From positions 8,307,001 to 8,371,000 of the forward strand of contig NC_081150.1 in the NCBI RefSeq assembly GCF_958295425.1: a DNA stretch of 64,000 bases. The letters are read 5' to 3'. The DNA is from Solea solea (taxonomy: Eukaryota; Chordata; Actinopteri; Pleuronectiformes; Soleidae). The translations under genes were made by a program, and so were the position numbers. Shown here piece by piece: positions 37,401-48,900 of this stretch. Numbering within the stretch: the first letter of the stretch is position 1; every line of letters begins with the position of its first letter. The notes under the pieces were generated by a model that did no database searches, had not been told where the DNA came from, and worked only from the letters and a program-made list of their open reading frames with translations.

Positions 37401-39349
37401 TGCCAATCAACATGGACAAACATGGAAAACTGATTTGGACCATTTAACAACAAAAAAAACCAAAAAACTAATAAAATCTAAACCTGCTTACGTCTATGGA
37501 GTCTTAAGATCTTTGCTACCTTTCCTTGCCATTAGACAGCCTTTTATGCCTGTAAAACTGAAGCTTGTAAACTGCTCTCTCCCCGCAATTTTATAATGGC
37601 ACACAAGAGTTAATCCACTGCTACCTCCAGCAGTAAATTCGAAATGTGTAATTTTGTGACCTCACACTAAGAAATCCTTTGTTTGTATTAACCTGAAGTG
37701 ACACAAACTAACCAAACAAGGCAACAGTAGACCAGCAGTTTCTGTGTCCCTGCAAGCTAAAATCACAGTTTTGTCTTTATAAACGTTGATGCAGGAGAGT
37801 GAACAGTTTACAAACTTCAGTTTGCAGACACAAAAGGCTGTCTAATGCTGAGACAAAGTGGGGAACATATTAAGATATCATAGACTTAAGCAGTTGTGTA
37901 TTTCATGAGGTGAACCTTTTATTCAGTGGCTAAAATCTGTTCTCCCCTCTGTACCTATGGTGTAAACCATACTTTAAAAAAAACAATCCATATCCATTAT
38001 GTTCACTCAGAAACCACAACTTAGGCAGATGTTAATGAGACAGTTATGTATTTATTCAAGGGTGATGCACTGACCTGGGGCAGCAGTGCTGGATTTGGAG
38101 GAAGACGAAGATGGGGATGAGGAAGAGGAAGAGGAAGAAGGCGATGAGGACGAGGAAGAAGAGGACTGGTTGTCATATCTCCTTTGTGAAGCTCTGTATG
38201 ACGGCCCTGCATCACTGTGTATATTCCTGTGAAATGAAAGGAGGAAATGAAGATGCATGAACGCATTATTGAAGAAATATACAACATCAATGCTGATAAA
38301 CATAGACTGTAGACATGCATCAAATCCTTCAAAGTTAGGTATGCAACAGCATCGTCAAATCTACTGATGACACCACACCACCATTGTAGGACTGATTAAG
38401 AACAAAAACGAATAAGCCCACAGAGAGGAGTTCCAGCATCTGAGGTGATGGTGTGACAGCAACAACCTGGTCCTGAACACAGCCGAGACCAAGGAGATGA
38501 TAATGGAAGTGATGTAATTCACTATGTTTTAAATCACATCCGTTATTGAGCAAAAAAAAGATTTAGAAAAAATCATGCACTGCAAACTTTGGCAGTGAAT
38601 GATGAGGACAGCTGAATGAATGATGAGGTGAATTGACATTAATTAAGGTCCCTGAGTGAGTGACCTTTTGACCTATTTTGACTGATACATTATGTGTTTA
38701 CATTTTTGTCAGCACTTTGTATTTGTAAAGGGTTACCTGTAATTAAAACCAATTCATGTGGGATTTCAAGTGTCCTCTTGTCCTTTTAGCACAACACAAG
38801 AAAAAACCCCAACCTGGCTAAAAAAGTAACCAAGTTACTTTTACTCTTTTATACAAGCTATTATTTTTTTTTTTTTACTTTAACTTGAGTACATTTTTAA
38901 ACCAGTACTTTTACTTGTACTTAAGTAAAAAAAAAAAATCAAAATAGTGATTCTTTTACTTAATAGAATATTTCAGTACTCTTTCAACCTCTGCTGCTAA
39001 CTGATGACCCACTCCACACCTCTGACAACTGTGCAATACTATGCAACACCACCACTGACTCCATTTTGCACCTTATATTGTATATAGAATGGCTGCATGT
39101 GGCTCTGAATTTTATATAGATTAACTGCTCTTTCCGCAGCACTTTTCTTGAACTAACATTGCTGTTAAATGTAGAGCTGCTAAGCTGTTTTTCCATTGTC
39201 CCTGCAACAGTGAAGATTTGTTCTATGTCCACATACCACTGTTCGTCCTGAGTAGATCTCTCACGGTTGTCTCTGTGCCAGCCGCGGCGGTGACCGTTCT
39301 CCTCCTGTCGCCTGTACGGTCGCTGTCCTCGCCAGGTGAATTTCTTCAT
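31453..39349 (-). CDS. dcaf4: DDB1- and CUL4-associated factor 4 (WD-repeat protein)
   Basis: Complete, 518 aa (human 495). Exons 5' to 3': 39349-39237, 38226-38075, 36033-35876, 35213-35173, 34702-34600, 34454-34311, 34104-34055, 33848-33769, 33510-33418, 32995-32898, 32752-32576, 31886-31772, 31685-31453; all phases join. The basic N-terminus ([15 protein letters not shown]) and the signature [20 protein letters not shown] (from residue 89) identify the gene. WD repeats follow, with a DDB1-binding WDxR motif (W407-R410) after [10 protein letters not shown]. Between them, exon 2 encodes a long serine run. Exon 4 is only 41 bp. DCAF4 is a substrate receptor of CUL4-DDB1 ubiquitin ligases. Introns 1 and 2 carry transposon fragments. 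It is head-to-head with dpf3, as in human 14q24. Confidence 0.95.
33243..33395. repeat. Interspersed repeat fragment touching dcaf4 exon 9
   Basis: CTGCAACTAACACTTATTTT, then GGAGCAAAGAAACTAGAGAA-TATTATAATTTAAGAAGCTG. This is the same family as the repeat in pigh intron 1. It ends about 25 bp from the dcaf4 exon 9 donor. Confidence 0.45.
36140..37280 (+). mobile_element. LINE insertion (Rex1/L2-like) in dcaf4 intron 2
   Basis: Comprises the RT fragment, a 3' UTR with TTTCCCGCAAGGGATTAATA-AAG, and a tail of four to five ATTCA repeats ending near 37280. Both the pentamer tail and the GGGATTAATAAAG box are typical of fish CR1/L2/Rex-type elements. The 5' end is approximate, and target-site duplications were not resolved. 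Confidence 0.75.
36179..36982 (+). pseudogene. 5'-truncated LINE reverse transcriptase (CR1/L2/Rex1 superfamily)
   Basis: An uninterrupted 267-codon frame encodes the C-terminal half of a non-LTR reverse transcriptase. It starts just before the motif [16 protein letters not shown], then has FSDDSAVVG (a changed [YF]xDD catalytic box, here FSDD), [26 protein letters not shown] and a [15 protein letters not shown] thumb region. The endonuclease and the first RT blocks are missing, as expected from 5' truncation during insertion. The intact frame suggests a fairly recent copy. It lies in dcaf4 intron 2, in the opposite direction to the gene. The ATG is internal and not a true start. Confidence 0.85.
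38100..38163 (-). repeat. Serine-codon low-complexity tract inside dcaf4 exon 2
   Basis: The coding strand is (TCTTCCTC)-like and encodes more than 20 serines interrupted by two prolines. It lies in the linker between the basic N-terminus and the conserved ELPGFYFDP motif, where length variation is probably tolerated. Confidence 0.85.
38340..38515 (+). pseudogene. Decayed LINE reverse transcriptase fragment in dcaf4 intron 1
   Basis: Read with two frame changes and one stop, the plus strand gives STDDTT, then GLIKNKNE, then [20 protein letters not shown] pieces. These are the RT catalytic-box-to-palm segment of a CR1/L2/Rex-type LINE. The fragment is short, broken and much older than the copy at 36140-37280. 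Confidence 0.5.
38815..38990. mobile_element. MITE-like fish repeat in dcaf4 intron 1
   Basis: TTGAGTACATTTTTAAACCA, GTACTTTTACTTGTACTTAA and a final CAGTACTCTTTCAACCTCTG form a pattern common in fish genomes, in a DNA element whose copies begin with serial ACTTGAGTA motifs. Class assignment (hAT-like) is from memory. Confidence 0.4.
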
Positions 39350-40176
39350 CCCTGCTATTTGAGCCCAGAGACTTAACAAAAGTCCTCACAATACAGTTTT
39401 TCGTTCACTTCCGTAAGCGTGTAAAGCTAGTGTTTCCATGTTAGCACGAGTTAGCAAGCCCCCATGGTTAGCGCTCTTCTTGAGCCAATGTTAGCTTCAG
39501 TTCCCTCTTTACACGTTGAACACAAAGCATTTGAATTTTCACTATGTCATTAAATACGCGTTAAGTTAACGGTCAACAATGTTTATTTTGTTGTTAAACT
39601 GGTAAATCGTTCCAGTTTTAGCACCTCAGTTCATGAGCCAACAACAGTGTTTGAAGTTCCGGCCATGTTGTCCCGCCCAAACGTCACTGATTGGTCCATT
39701 GCTGAAAAATAGTTTGTGACGTGGCAGGCCTTCATTGGTTGATTTCTTTACGAGTATCTGGTATAAATTGTAATAAAAAAGATGACGTATTTAATTTAAT
39801 ATGTATACACATGAGGTCAGCGCCTTTATTTATTTTTACCGCTGTTGATTCGTTTTCAAATATTATAAGAGATAATAATGTTATAACAGTAATGTTATTG
39901 TCCAAACACCCACCAAATGCCCATTCCAAAACCGCACAAACGGTGTGATGTTCGTGTAAATTCAGACATATGATCATGATAATCTAAAGACGGAGACATT
40001 GATTTTGACAGATTTCTCTGAAGCCACGCCCCCTGCCTGCATGCTGCTGTAGTATTGGTGGGGAGGACATTGCCCAGGACTGCATTGGCTGTAGCATTTT
40101 TTTTCCTTTCTTTTTTTTCATAAGGGTCCCAAACTATACAGAGATTTGGATTATTACGATACAGTCCTGCAGGGAA
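39350..40176. promoter_or_regulatory. Head-to-head promoter region between dcaf4 and dpf3
   Basis: The two start codons are 0.8 kb apart. The region contains two inverted CCAAT boxes (GATTGGTCC at 39689-39697, ATTGGT at 39734-39739) and a CRE half-site (ACGTCACT, 39681-39688). No TATA box is seen. This suits a bidirectional promoter, a linkage conserved with human. Confidence 0.55.
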
Positions 40177-42898
40177 ATGGCGGCTGTCATTCATAATCCT
40201 CTAAAATCGTGAGTAGTTTTTACAAATGTTACATGAAATGACTAAATAGTTAGTTGCATGCATTGGCCGCACTGTAGCGCAGTATAGGGCCAAACGCGCT
40301 TTCATATGTGATGCACAAAATGAACACTTTTGTCATGGACAGTCCACGCGTGTCTGTGTCTATGTGTGTTATCTGCAGCCTGTGCGGCTGCCTGGTTTGA
40401 TACACGTAAAAGCATGCACAGCTGAGTATGTCCACAACCCGCGCGTAAAAAAAGCTCTGCATCTCACTCCACTTGGTCGAGAAAAAGTTGAAATCGCCTA
40501 CATTCGGATTTTACAGAACAGCACTGACTGAAAACTTTGCACGCGGTGCTCTTTGTGCGTGCGAGACGCGTGTATTTGCAGATCATTTTATACAATTAGC
40601 GTCTCAAAGCGCTCATGTAGACACTGCGCGGCTCGTGCTGTCAAACAGATGCACACAAAGCATCGCGGATGCTGACCCTGTTTCATGCTCGTATGACAAA
40701 TCTGCAGCGTGTAATAGTGATGTAAGGGCTTGCAGTTTCCCTAAAGATGTGTATATCTGGTGACTTTTGATGCTGCACTCTAATAATGTGTGTAAACGTC
40801 TGCCACGGATCTGCATAATTTATGCTGAATGTTATTTTTTAATATGCAAACATCGCCAAATATGAAAAAAAATATGTCAAGCTGTGAATGAGCTGAGATT
40901 CATTTGTAACTTTCAGTTCAGTTGTATCTACCTAAAGCGAGTAAAGATTATTTACTGTTAAGCAACACCATAAAAGTCTAAATTTGCATAATAAATGAAT
41001 AAATAATAAGGACACACTGCACACCACAGCAACAGTGATACAATTGTTATAAAATAGTGATAACATTTTTGTGAATGGTCTGTGTCTATGCAGGCTGACA
41101 GCAGTTGTTTACTATCAATAATGTGGAATGTGCAGGGTTATGACAGTTTAAGAAAATCTGTTGTGAAGACCTTAAATCAGTGTTTTAACTAAACAAAGCG
41201 TCATACATGCCATCTGGTCTGCTTTTTATGGAAAAAAAAATGTTGCCACAAACATATCCTGTGAGCTTAAAGCTGCAAAACAGATCAGACTGTAGATAGA
41301 GAGAGTGTAGGTATATGTGTGTATTTGTGTTTTTTGCTGTTGTGCATGTAGAGCAGCAGATTAGAAGCGTCCCAGTATTTTCCTGGGTCCATCTGTTGAC
41401 AGAATGAGAGAGGTCAAGAAAGAAAGTCTGCAAAGATAGAGGGTGGGAACCCCATCTGCCCTTCATATAGGGTAATACTTTCCCCTAACGCATACATTAT
41501 AAGAAACGAAAAACATGTATGACTATAATAAAATCATAATAAATAAAAGGAAACTGTCCAAAACTGTATCGGCGTGTGTAGGAGTGCAAGAGCCAATATT
41601 GAATTACCATCATGGGAAATGATGTTGTGGTCCACTTTTCCAGGCAGTGCAGTTGTGTGAATTCACTGTCTGCTTGAAACAATGGGACGAACTTGTCATC
41701 TGTCCCCAGGATGTGGCCGGCAAATCATGTGCAGTCAATAAGGACAACGTAGTGATCTGGCCCTCCTCTCCCACCAGTGTTCAGCCTTTAAACAATGAAT
41801 TACAATCGTAGGCTGGCAGTAAATACGTCTGAATCGCTCGACCCATTCAGTCATATTTAACCATCCAGATTTACTTGATTTATTTTAAATCTCTTTTTTA
41901 CAAAGGCTTCTTTGTGATTAAGAGGAAGGCAGCCATGTTTGATGGGACTAAATGAAGAGCTGACATGAAAAGTATTCAAATGAGCAGCATAATTCATATG
42001 CAGAGATTTATGTGTGTGTGCATATTTCTGTGTCCTTTTAGCTTCTCTCTTGTCATTAGGTCTGGATTTACAGTGAACCAAATTTGTTCCTGGGAATGGC
42101 TTAAAAAGATGATATGGATACAATTTGTATTGGACAAGGGAGGAGGGTCAGTGCGTTTGGAATTGTGTTTTTATTGTGTGTATTTGTTACATGCGTGGGC
42201 GGTTGTTCAACCATGCGCCCCTCCCCCAATTGGCTTGAGTGATGGAGGTTGGGGCGTGCGTGTGTGTGTGTGTATGGGGTGGGAGCTGTGGTGGGGTGTC
42301 TGCCCGACTAAATTTACTGCGTACATTTGTACTACATCCTCAGCACACAGGGGCAAACCCTGGCCTTTGTCTATATGAGGGAATGGGAATGTCCAGGAAT
42401 GGTTTCCAGACATGGGGAATTATATGTCCAGGAACATTTTCTTTTTTTCTTTTTTTTTTTTAAATGGAAAGCTCCTTGCAGGGATCAGTCCCCCCTTTTT
42501 CTCTGCTCTGCACATAGAGAATACTAATATCCCTGTGTGTATGTGCAGATAAGTGAGATGTGAGTGCATGCAATTCTTCACATATAAATTATTCATCTTG
42601 TATTCTGTTTTGACACATATTCTCATATTTCCTCCAGTTACCCCATGCTAAGTTGAAATGAGTTATCGTTCAGCGCATGTCTCCAGCTCTCACTCACCTC
42701 ACCCACTTTCAGTGTCTCTCCCCCCCACCATCACACACAGTAAAACAACAGCAGGATCTAAATCAGGGTTTTCCCGTTGCAGCACTGTTTCCTTTTCAGC
42801 TGCTTGCTCGAGCTCTCCCCTTTCCCCCCAACTCAGACTGCACTCTGTACATTTCCCCTTTATTCCCTTTGTGTGTCTGTTTGTACATGAAAGAGAGC

Positions 42899-42929
<31 letters not shown>

Positions 42930-45900
42930 AGCACATGGGCCTATACACATTCGTGACTCGGGAGAGAAAATGAGTGTGACAGGGTTTGAAAGGGAACACG
43001 TGTGTGCCCCGGGACACATCGGACCCCTCCTCTTCCCTGCCTCCTTAGCTCCTCCTTCTCCTCTTTGCTTGTGTCTTCCTCCTCTCACTGTGTTGCTTAC
43101 TAAACGTCTCAAAGAAGCATATCAGTGTGCCCATATGCTGTTGCCCTAGCCTGCACTTCCTTTGGGGCCTCTTACTTATTCCAATCCCAAACTGGTTTTC
43201 ATCTCCTCTCACTATCTTTGTGAAAAAAAAACACACTATTCCCACATAATAGCTGTTATTCACATTTCCTGATAGGCAAACCTGCAAAAGCTTCATTACA
43301 AAGATGTGTCTGTGCAAAGTAATAATTATGTTTTCTTATAAACTTAACATGTTTACATTAACATCCATCCATTTTCTAATGCTTTATCCTCCACAGGAGG
43401 GTCGCAGGGGTTTGTTTACATTATAATAACAAAAAAAAAGATTATTCTTTATGTGTCTGTGTCAGACTGTCCTCCCCTTAATTTATTTTGCAGACCCTAA
43501 GGACCTGAAGTGGTTTCACGGATGCTCTGACATATGCCATCAGTGAAGCTTTCACTTTAGAGCAGAGATGCTTTTAAAATGATTGATATGGCAACATCTC
43601 CTGGAAATCTGTAGCACTTTTTGCTTTAATGCAATGCAAAAAGGATACTTATGATAAATGAAATGGTCTAAAATGTCAGACAGCTGAAATGTTGCAGCAA
43701 ATAGAATGTAGCATTTATAATGCCGTATAAAGATAATGAGAAGTGATTAAAACAAATTGGCAAATTTAATTATGGTGATTATTTCACCAATAACACAATG
43801 TGTCACAATGCGTCACATTCAACTAATCAAAAGAGCAGTAGAATGATTTATTATGCCACTAATCAGTGCTTTCATTTATTAATTATTCTAGTTAGGGAGT
43901 GTGAGAAGAAGGAACTGTGAGCCATATGTGAAATACATAGAGTAAGATTAAGATTAATGGAGAGAGGGTTGACCGCAGACATGTAAACTGATCAACAGAA
44001 CTTCCACTCAACCTCGAGGGTTAGATTGAAAAGGAAAAGTGATTCTTAGGTTGTCACTGTGTGTAAACCTAAATCTGGTTACACAGTCACGTTATGGGCA
44101 CTTGTCTTAATTACTACATTTTAAGGTGAAAATGTGTTTTACAGTTAGGGTTAGGTTATTGTTAGGTCAGGATTAGGTCTGTAGTAATTATGGTTAAGAT
44201 TTGAGTAAGTCTCCACGAAATGAATGCAAGTCATTGCAATGTCCTCATGGAAACCAGACTGTATGCGTGTGTGTGCTTGTATGTTTACCTTTTCTGGCAT
44301 AAACAGGGACCCTGTCAGGACCTGCTGTCCTCATAGAGACCAGGACCTGGTCCTAATGAGGCAGAACCTCTTTTCTGAGGAACTGGTTAAGTCTAGGGCT
44401 AAGATTAGAATTGTGGTTAGGATAAGGTTAGGTTTATGTTTAAGGTTTGGGATAACTCTCTGGCCAAACAAAATACAATGTGGATTTTCCTCTCCTCTCC
44501 ACTGACATGTAAACATCTAGCATCGGTTGATAAAATTACTCATTACTTCTTCTTTACATAGATATATGATATAAGAGTGACCATCAAATACAAAGCCTCT
44601 CTACTGCAGAGTGGTGAAACCACACACACACACACACGCATACACCACAACTGCAGATTCCATCAGTAACCAGGAAGCTGTTGACCAAAAGGAATGTGTT
44701 CCCTGACATGCAAAAATCAACTTACATAAACAAAATCACTATAATCAGCCACACAGTCGAGCCCCGCACAGACTTCAGAATTGGGTTCAGCGGGGTGGGG
44801 AGGGGCGTCGTATGTCTCAGAACATGCATCTCATAGACAGATGGTATTAGAGTCACGCACATACACACATACGCCAGGAAACACCCACTACTTCACTTTA
44901 CTTCTCTCTTAACCAAATGCACAGACAGATCACACAGACAAATGTGCATTAGGCAGACAAGCAGGCCCGAACCTTTCCTGATGTAAGAGTTTATGAAGCT
45001 TGTCTGGGGATGTTACACAGGCTAGAAACGGGACGGTAACATATAGGCAACGCAGGATGACATAGGGAGGAAAGACACATGAGGAGAAATGCCTGTTGGC
45101 CTACACACACACATACACAAACACACATGCCTAAGTTCAGGGAACAAAGAGTGACAGCAGAGATAACACTTTACCTCTGGGAATGTGAGTTATGTGACAG
45201 GCAGTCTCTCTTCTGGAGATTTGGACGTGACTAAATCACTGTGACTGCCAGTTTGTCATACTGCAAAAAAAAAAGATGTAGTACCAAAAACACCAGCTGC
45301 TCTCCTCATTTCTAAAGATCTTCTGACAAAAGCATCAGGCAGTTCACCGCCATGTGTTATACACAGTCTACACTTACTGTGGCACTATACTTTTAACCTT
45401 TGCTGCTGCTTCACCTGTGATTTATTTGGACTCTAAACAGTGATGTAAATACAGACATCCTTGGTTTGGATGACTTCTTATGTCCTTCACTACACAATCC
45501 TGATGTATCTGTTGATCCTCATAAAAAATGAATTCATACCTAAATGATTAGTTCCACATTTCCAGAAATGTGCTCATTTGGTTGTTGCCAGTAGATAATT
45601 CAGAAGAGACACATATTCCACTGTCATATCTGTTCAGTAACATGATGCTGAAGACCAATGTTAGTTTAGTATAAAGTCTGAAAACAGCTGCCTTGTTCTC
45701 TCTGACATCACTACAAAGTTATTTTTTGTAACAGTCTTATTACAGAAGGAATACATCTACATTATTCCCTCATCTTCCATCACATGTTGTCACATCACTT
45801 ATTCAAATGTCTTAAACCGTTGTCCAGATGTGGTAATAGTCAAAAAAGCTGAGGTGTAATTCAGATTTACAAGTGTAAATGGTAAATTTTACTGAAATTA

Positions 45901-48900
45901 TTTTCATAGCTTTTCTGAAACGTTTCCCTTTTTTCTTTCGTCCTTCACATGCAGTACCTGGTTCACTCTGCCCTCTCGTCCATCTTCCGCCCTTCCCCCT
46001 GTCCTTTTCCTCCCTCCCTCCATCCACTCTCCTGCTCCCTCAGCTCCCAAACACTGCACATCTTTGTGAGATTCAGTGTGACCAGAGTGCTGGTCTTTGT
46101 CCAGCCTGGCATTCTTTACATATCTATGTAGAAAATCCACACAGCACCAGCATTTCTGCTCTGGCAGATAAACTTGGAAGCACATAAACAGAGAGGCAGA
46201 TCGTATTGCTTTGGGTTTATTCTAGCACTTTTACTTTCTCTCTTTTTTTAAAACCTCCCTGCCAACTTTATGTTCACTTAAATAAGGACAATATCTGGAA
46301 ATTTAACACAAGATACTATCTATAAGGCAGCTGCTCCTGAAGCTTTGTCACATGTGGTCAAATCTCATTAGAATTATGTAATCTCTACTGTACTCTCTGG
46401 ATTTCAGCTACGTAATTAAATATTGAGTAACTCACGGTGGATATTTCCTCTGTGGCAGAGTTAATGTTGTCATGATCTCAGCAGCAGAGATCTTCTATAC
46501 TGAGACTGTGGCGGTTATTAGTGGCTTACATGCTGGTGGACTATCTGTGTGGGTGTACCTGTGTCTAGCCCATCTGTTGAGTGGACTTCAATTTAGCAGC
46601 CCTCATCTATCAGTTTGACAGGATGAAGATGTTTAAAACATTTCTTCTCCTCTCATGGCTCATAATTATTTCCTGTACACACAGTCCTTACTGTGTCCCC
46701 CCCCCTGTTTACACTTTCCTTTTCAGCCCAGCTTCATTCTGCTTCTGATGTGTTCACCATGTCCAGACTTTGCACAACAAACCAAGTGAAAAAACTAAGA
46801 AAATTCAAAATGTGTTTTTACCAGAGTTATGTTCATCCGGACTGAAGAGGCCTACTCATTCTTACTTCACGGACTGTGTCAACTCCTCAGCCTCCTCTGT
46901 TGGGGGGCGAGGTGGTGCCGGACCCAAGAGCAGGCAGGCGTAGACAGTAGGCAGTTTAACAGTTTATTGATGAATGGGTTAACAGATGAACAATGCAGGA
47001 ACCGGAGGTGAAGGCTGAGATCAGATCCAGACGGCGGAGAAGGAAAGCGTCAGTGGCAGCATGCACGCGGGAGGAAGTTCTGAGCACAGGAGTTAACAAA
47101 GCAAATAACTAAGCACTAGAGAACTAAGATATCCTCAAGAGAGCCGTGACGTTTGCCACACAGAGGTCTGTAACAATCTGACAAGGAGAGGCTGGAGAAC
47201 CAGGAAATAAGTAGAGGTGTTTGATGATTAGATTGGGAGCAGGTGTGCTCCCACCGCAGGTGAACTGATTGCATGCAGAGATGAATGCAGGAGAGAAAGG
47301 AGGAGATGTAGGCGGAGATGAAGGCGGAGCATGACATCCTCCGCCCATGTTATTATCATTAACTTACCACAATTATACAGAAAGCAGAAACTGAGGCAGT
47401 AATGGATCAGTAATATAATGTTAGCTGGAGGAAACTATTGATTGATGAATGATTGAAGCCGTTATAGTAAACAATTATGAGCTTGATGCATTGCATTAAA
47501 CAAATCACATTATTATCTGCTCCTTCAGGTTTACCTCACTGTTTATCTGCTACTTTCCCTCTTTCCGTGTCTGTGTGTGTTCAGGCTCGGTGACCAGTTC
47601 TATAGGGAGGCCATTGAACACTGCCGCAGCTACAATGCCCGACTTTGTGCCGAGCGCAGTGTGCGTTTACCGTTCCTGGACTCGCAAACGGGGGTGGCAC
47701 AGAACAACTGCTACATCTGGATGGAAAAGCGCCACCGCCAGCCAGGTGAGAAACAGAACTGCAGGGTCAGATGAACCGATGGAGTAAAACCAAAATTAGA
47801 GCTCTTCTGTGTAATCATAAGAGGTGTTAAAACGTGTTCATTGAGTAACTGTGTGTATAACAGGCTGTCACAGTGCAGATAATTATTGGGAAAGCATATG
47901 AAGCTCACCAGCATAGAGGTCACTTTTGAGGTTGCTGGGTTCTTGAGTTTTCAAGATCATAACAACAACAAAAATGAGCATAGACATGGTATAAAGAAAT
48001 AAAGAGTGTGTGTAAGAATTAGTGACATCCTATGGTGAGACTGCAGATTGTCAAATAAAGAATTCCTCTGCTCACCACCTCTCTTCCGCACGAGCATCAG
48101 GGAACTAAAGTGACCTTTGCAAACCAGAAAGGATGTAAACACACTTTCACAACTCTCTCCACTCCCTCTCAGTCTGCCATTTTCTCCTTCTTTGTTTACG
48201 TATTGGGTTGATGTGGCTGTAGCCTGTACAAATATTTGAAAAAAACAGCTACAGCTACCGGTAAGGACAAAAAATGACTAAAACAATAAAAAAGAATAAA
48301 GCTATAAACGATAACAGATAGAAACTGCATGTATACCTTAGATAAGGTACTTACTTTTATTTTATAACATATACAAAGATACTTATGGGTAGAATTTCTG
48401 CCAATATGCTCTCCTAAATGTTATCCACTGGACCTTTAATGGGGCTGTTCTGCTCCTGTAATTGATATTTCCTGGAAAATGACGTAGATTCCAGGAGGTC
48501 ACTGCAAAATCTAACTAACTAATGTTTTCACAGAGTTTACACTCTGCATATGGTGTGATTTATGAGTTATACGAGTAATTAGTCCTGAGACTGACAGTCA
48601 CATCTGGGTCGCCTGTGCAGCCAAAGGGAACAATCTGCTCTTTACTGGGTGCTGGACACAAATAGACTGCGCTGCATCTCATATGCAAAGCCCTTCAGGC
48701 CACACCCTATACTTTGTGGCAGAGCTTACTAACATTATATGCATGTATTCTGGGTTTATCCCTCCCTCTGCCTTTTTTGTGCTCATGCACACATTAACCT
48801 CACCACCCCCAACCCCATGTTTCCCCCAAGTTAGGGGAGGAATATGATTAGAATATGATTACACACGAGAGGGGAGATAAACTAGAACAAACCTGTTTGC

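Noticed and set aside
42699..43112. 137-codon minus-strand ORF in dpf3 intron 1
   Set aside because: It contains a translated microsatellite (HTHTHT run), with no other coding evidence.
44130..44200. GGTTAGGGTTAGG stretch as an interstitial telomere
   Set aside because: Only two imperfect units. The shared flanks with 23030-23345 show an interspersed repeat.
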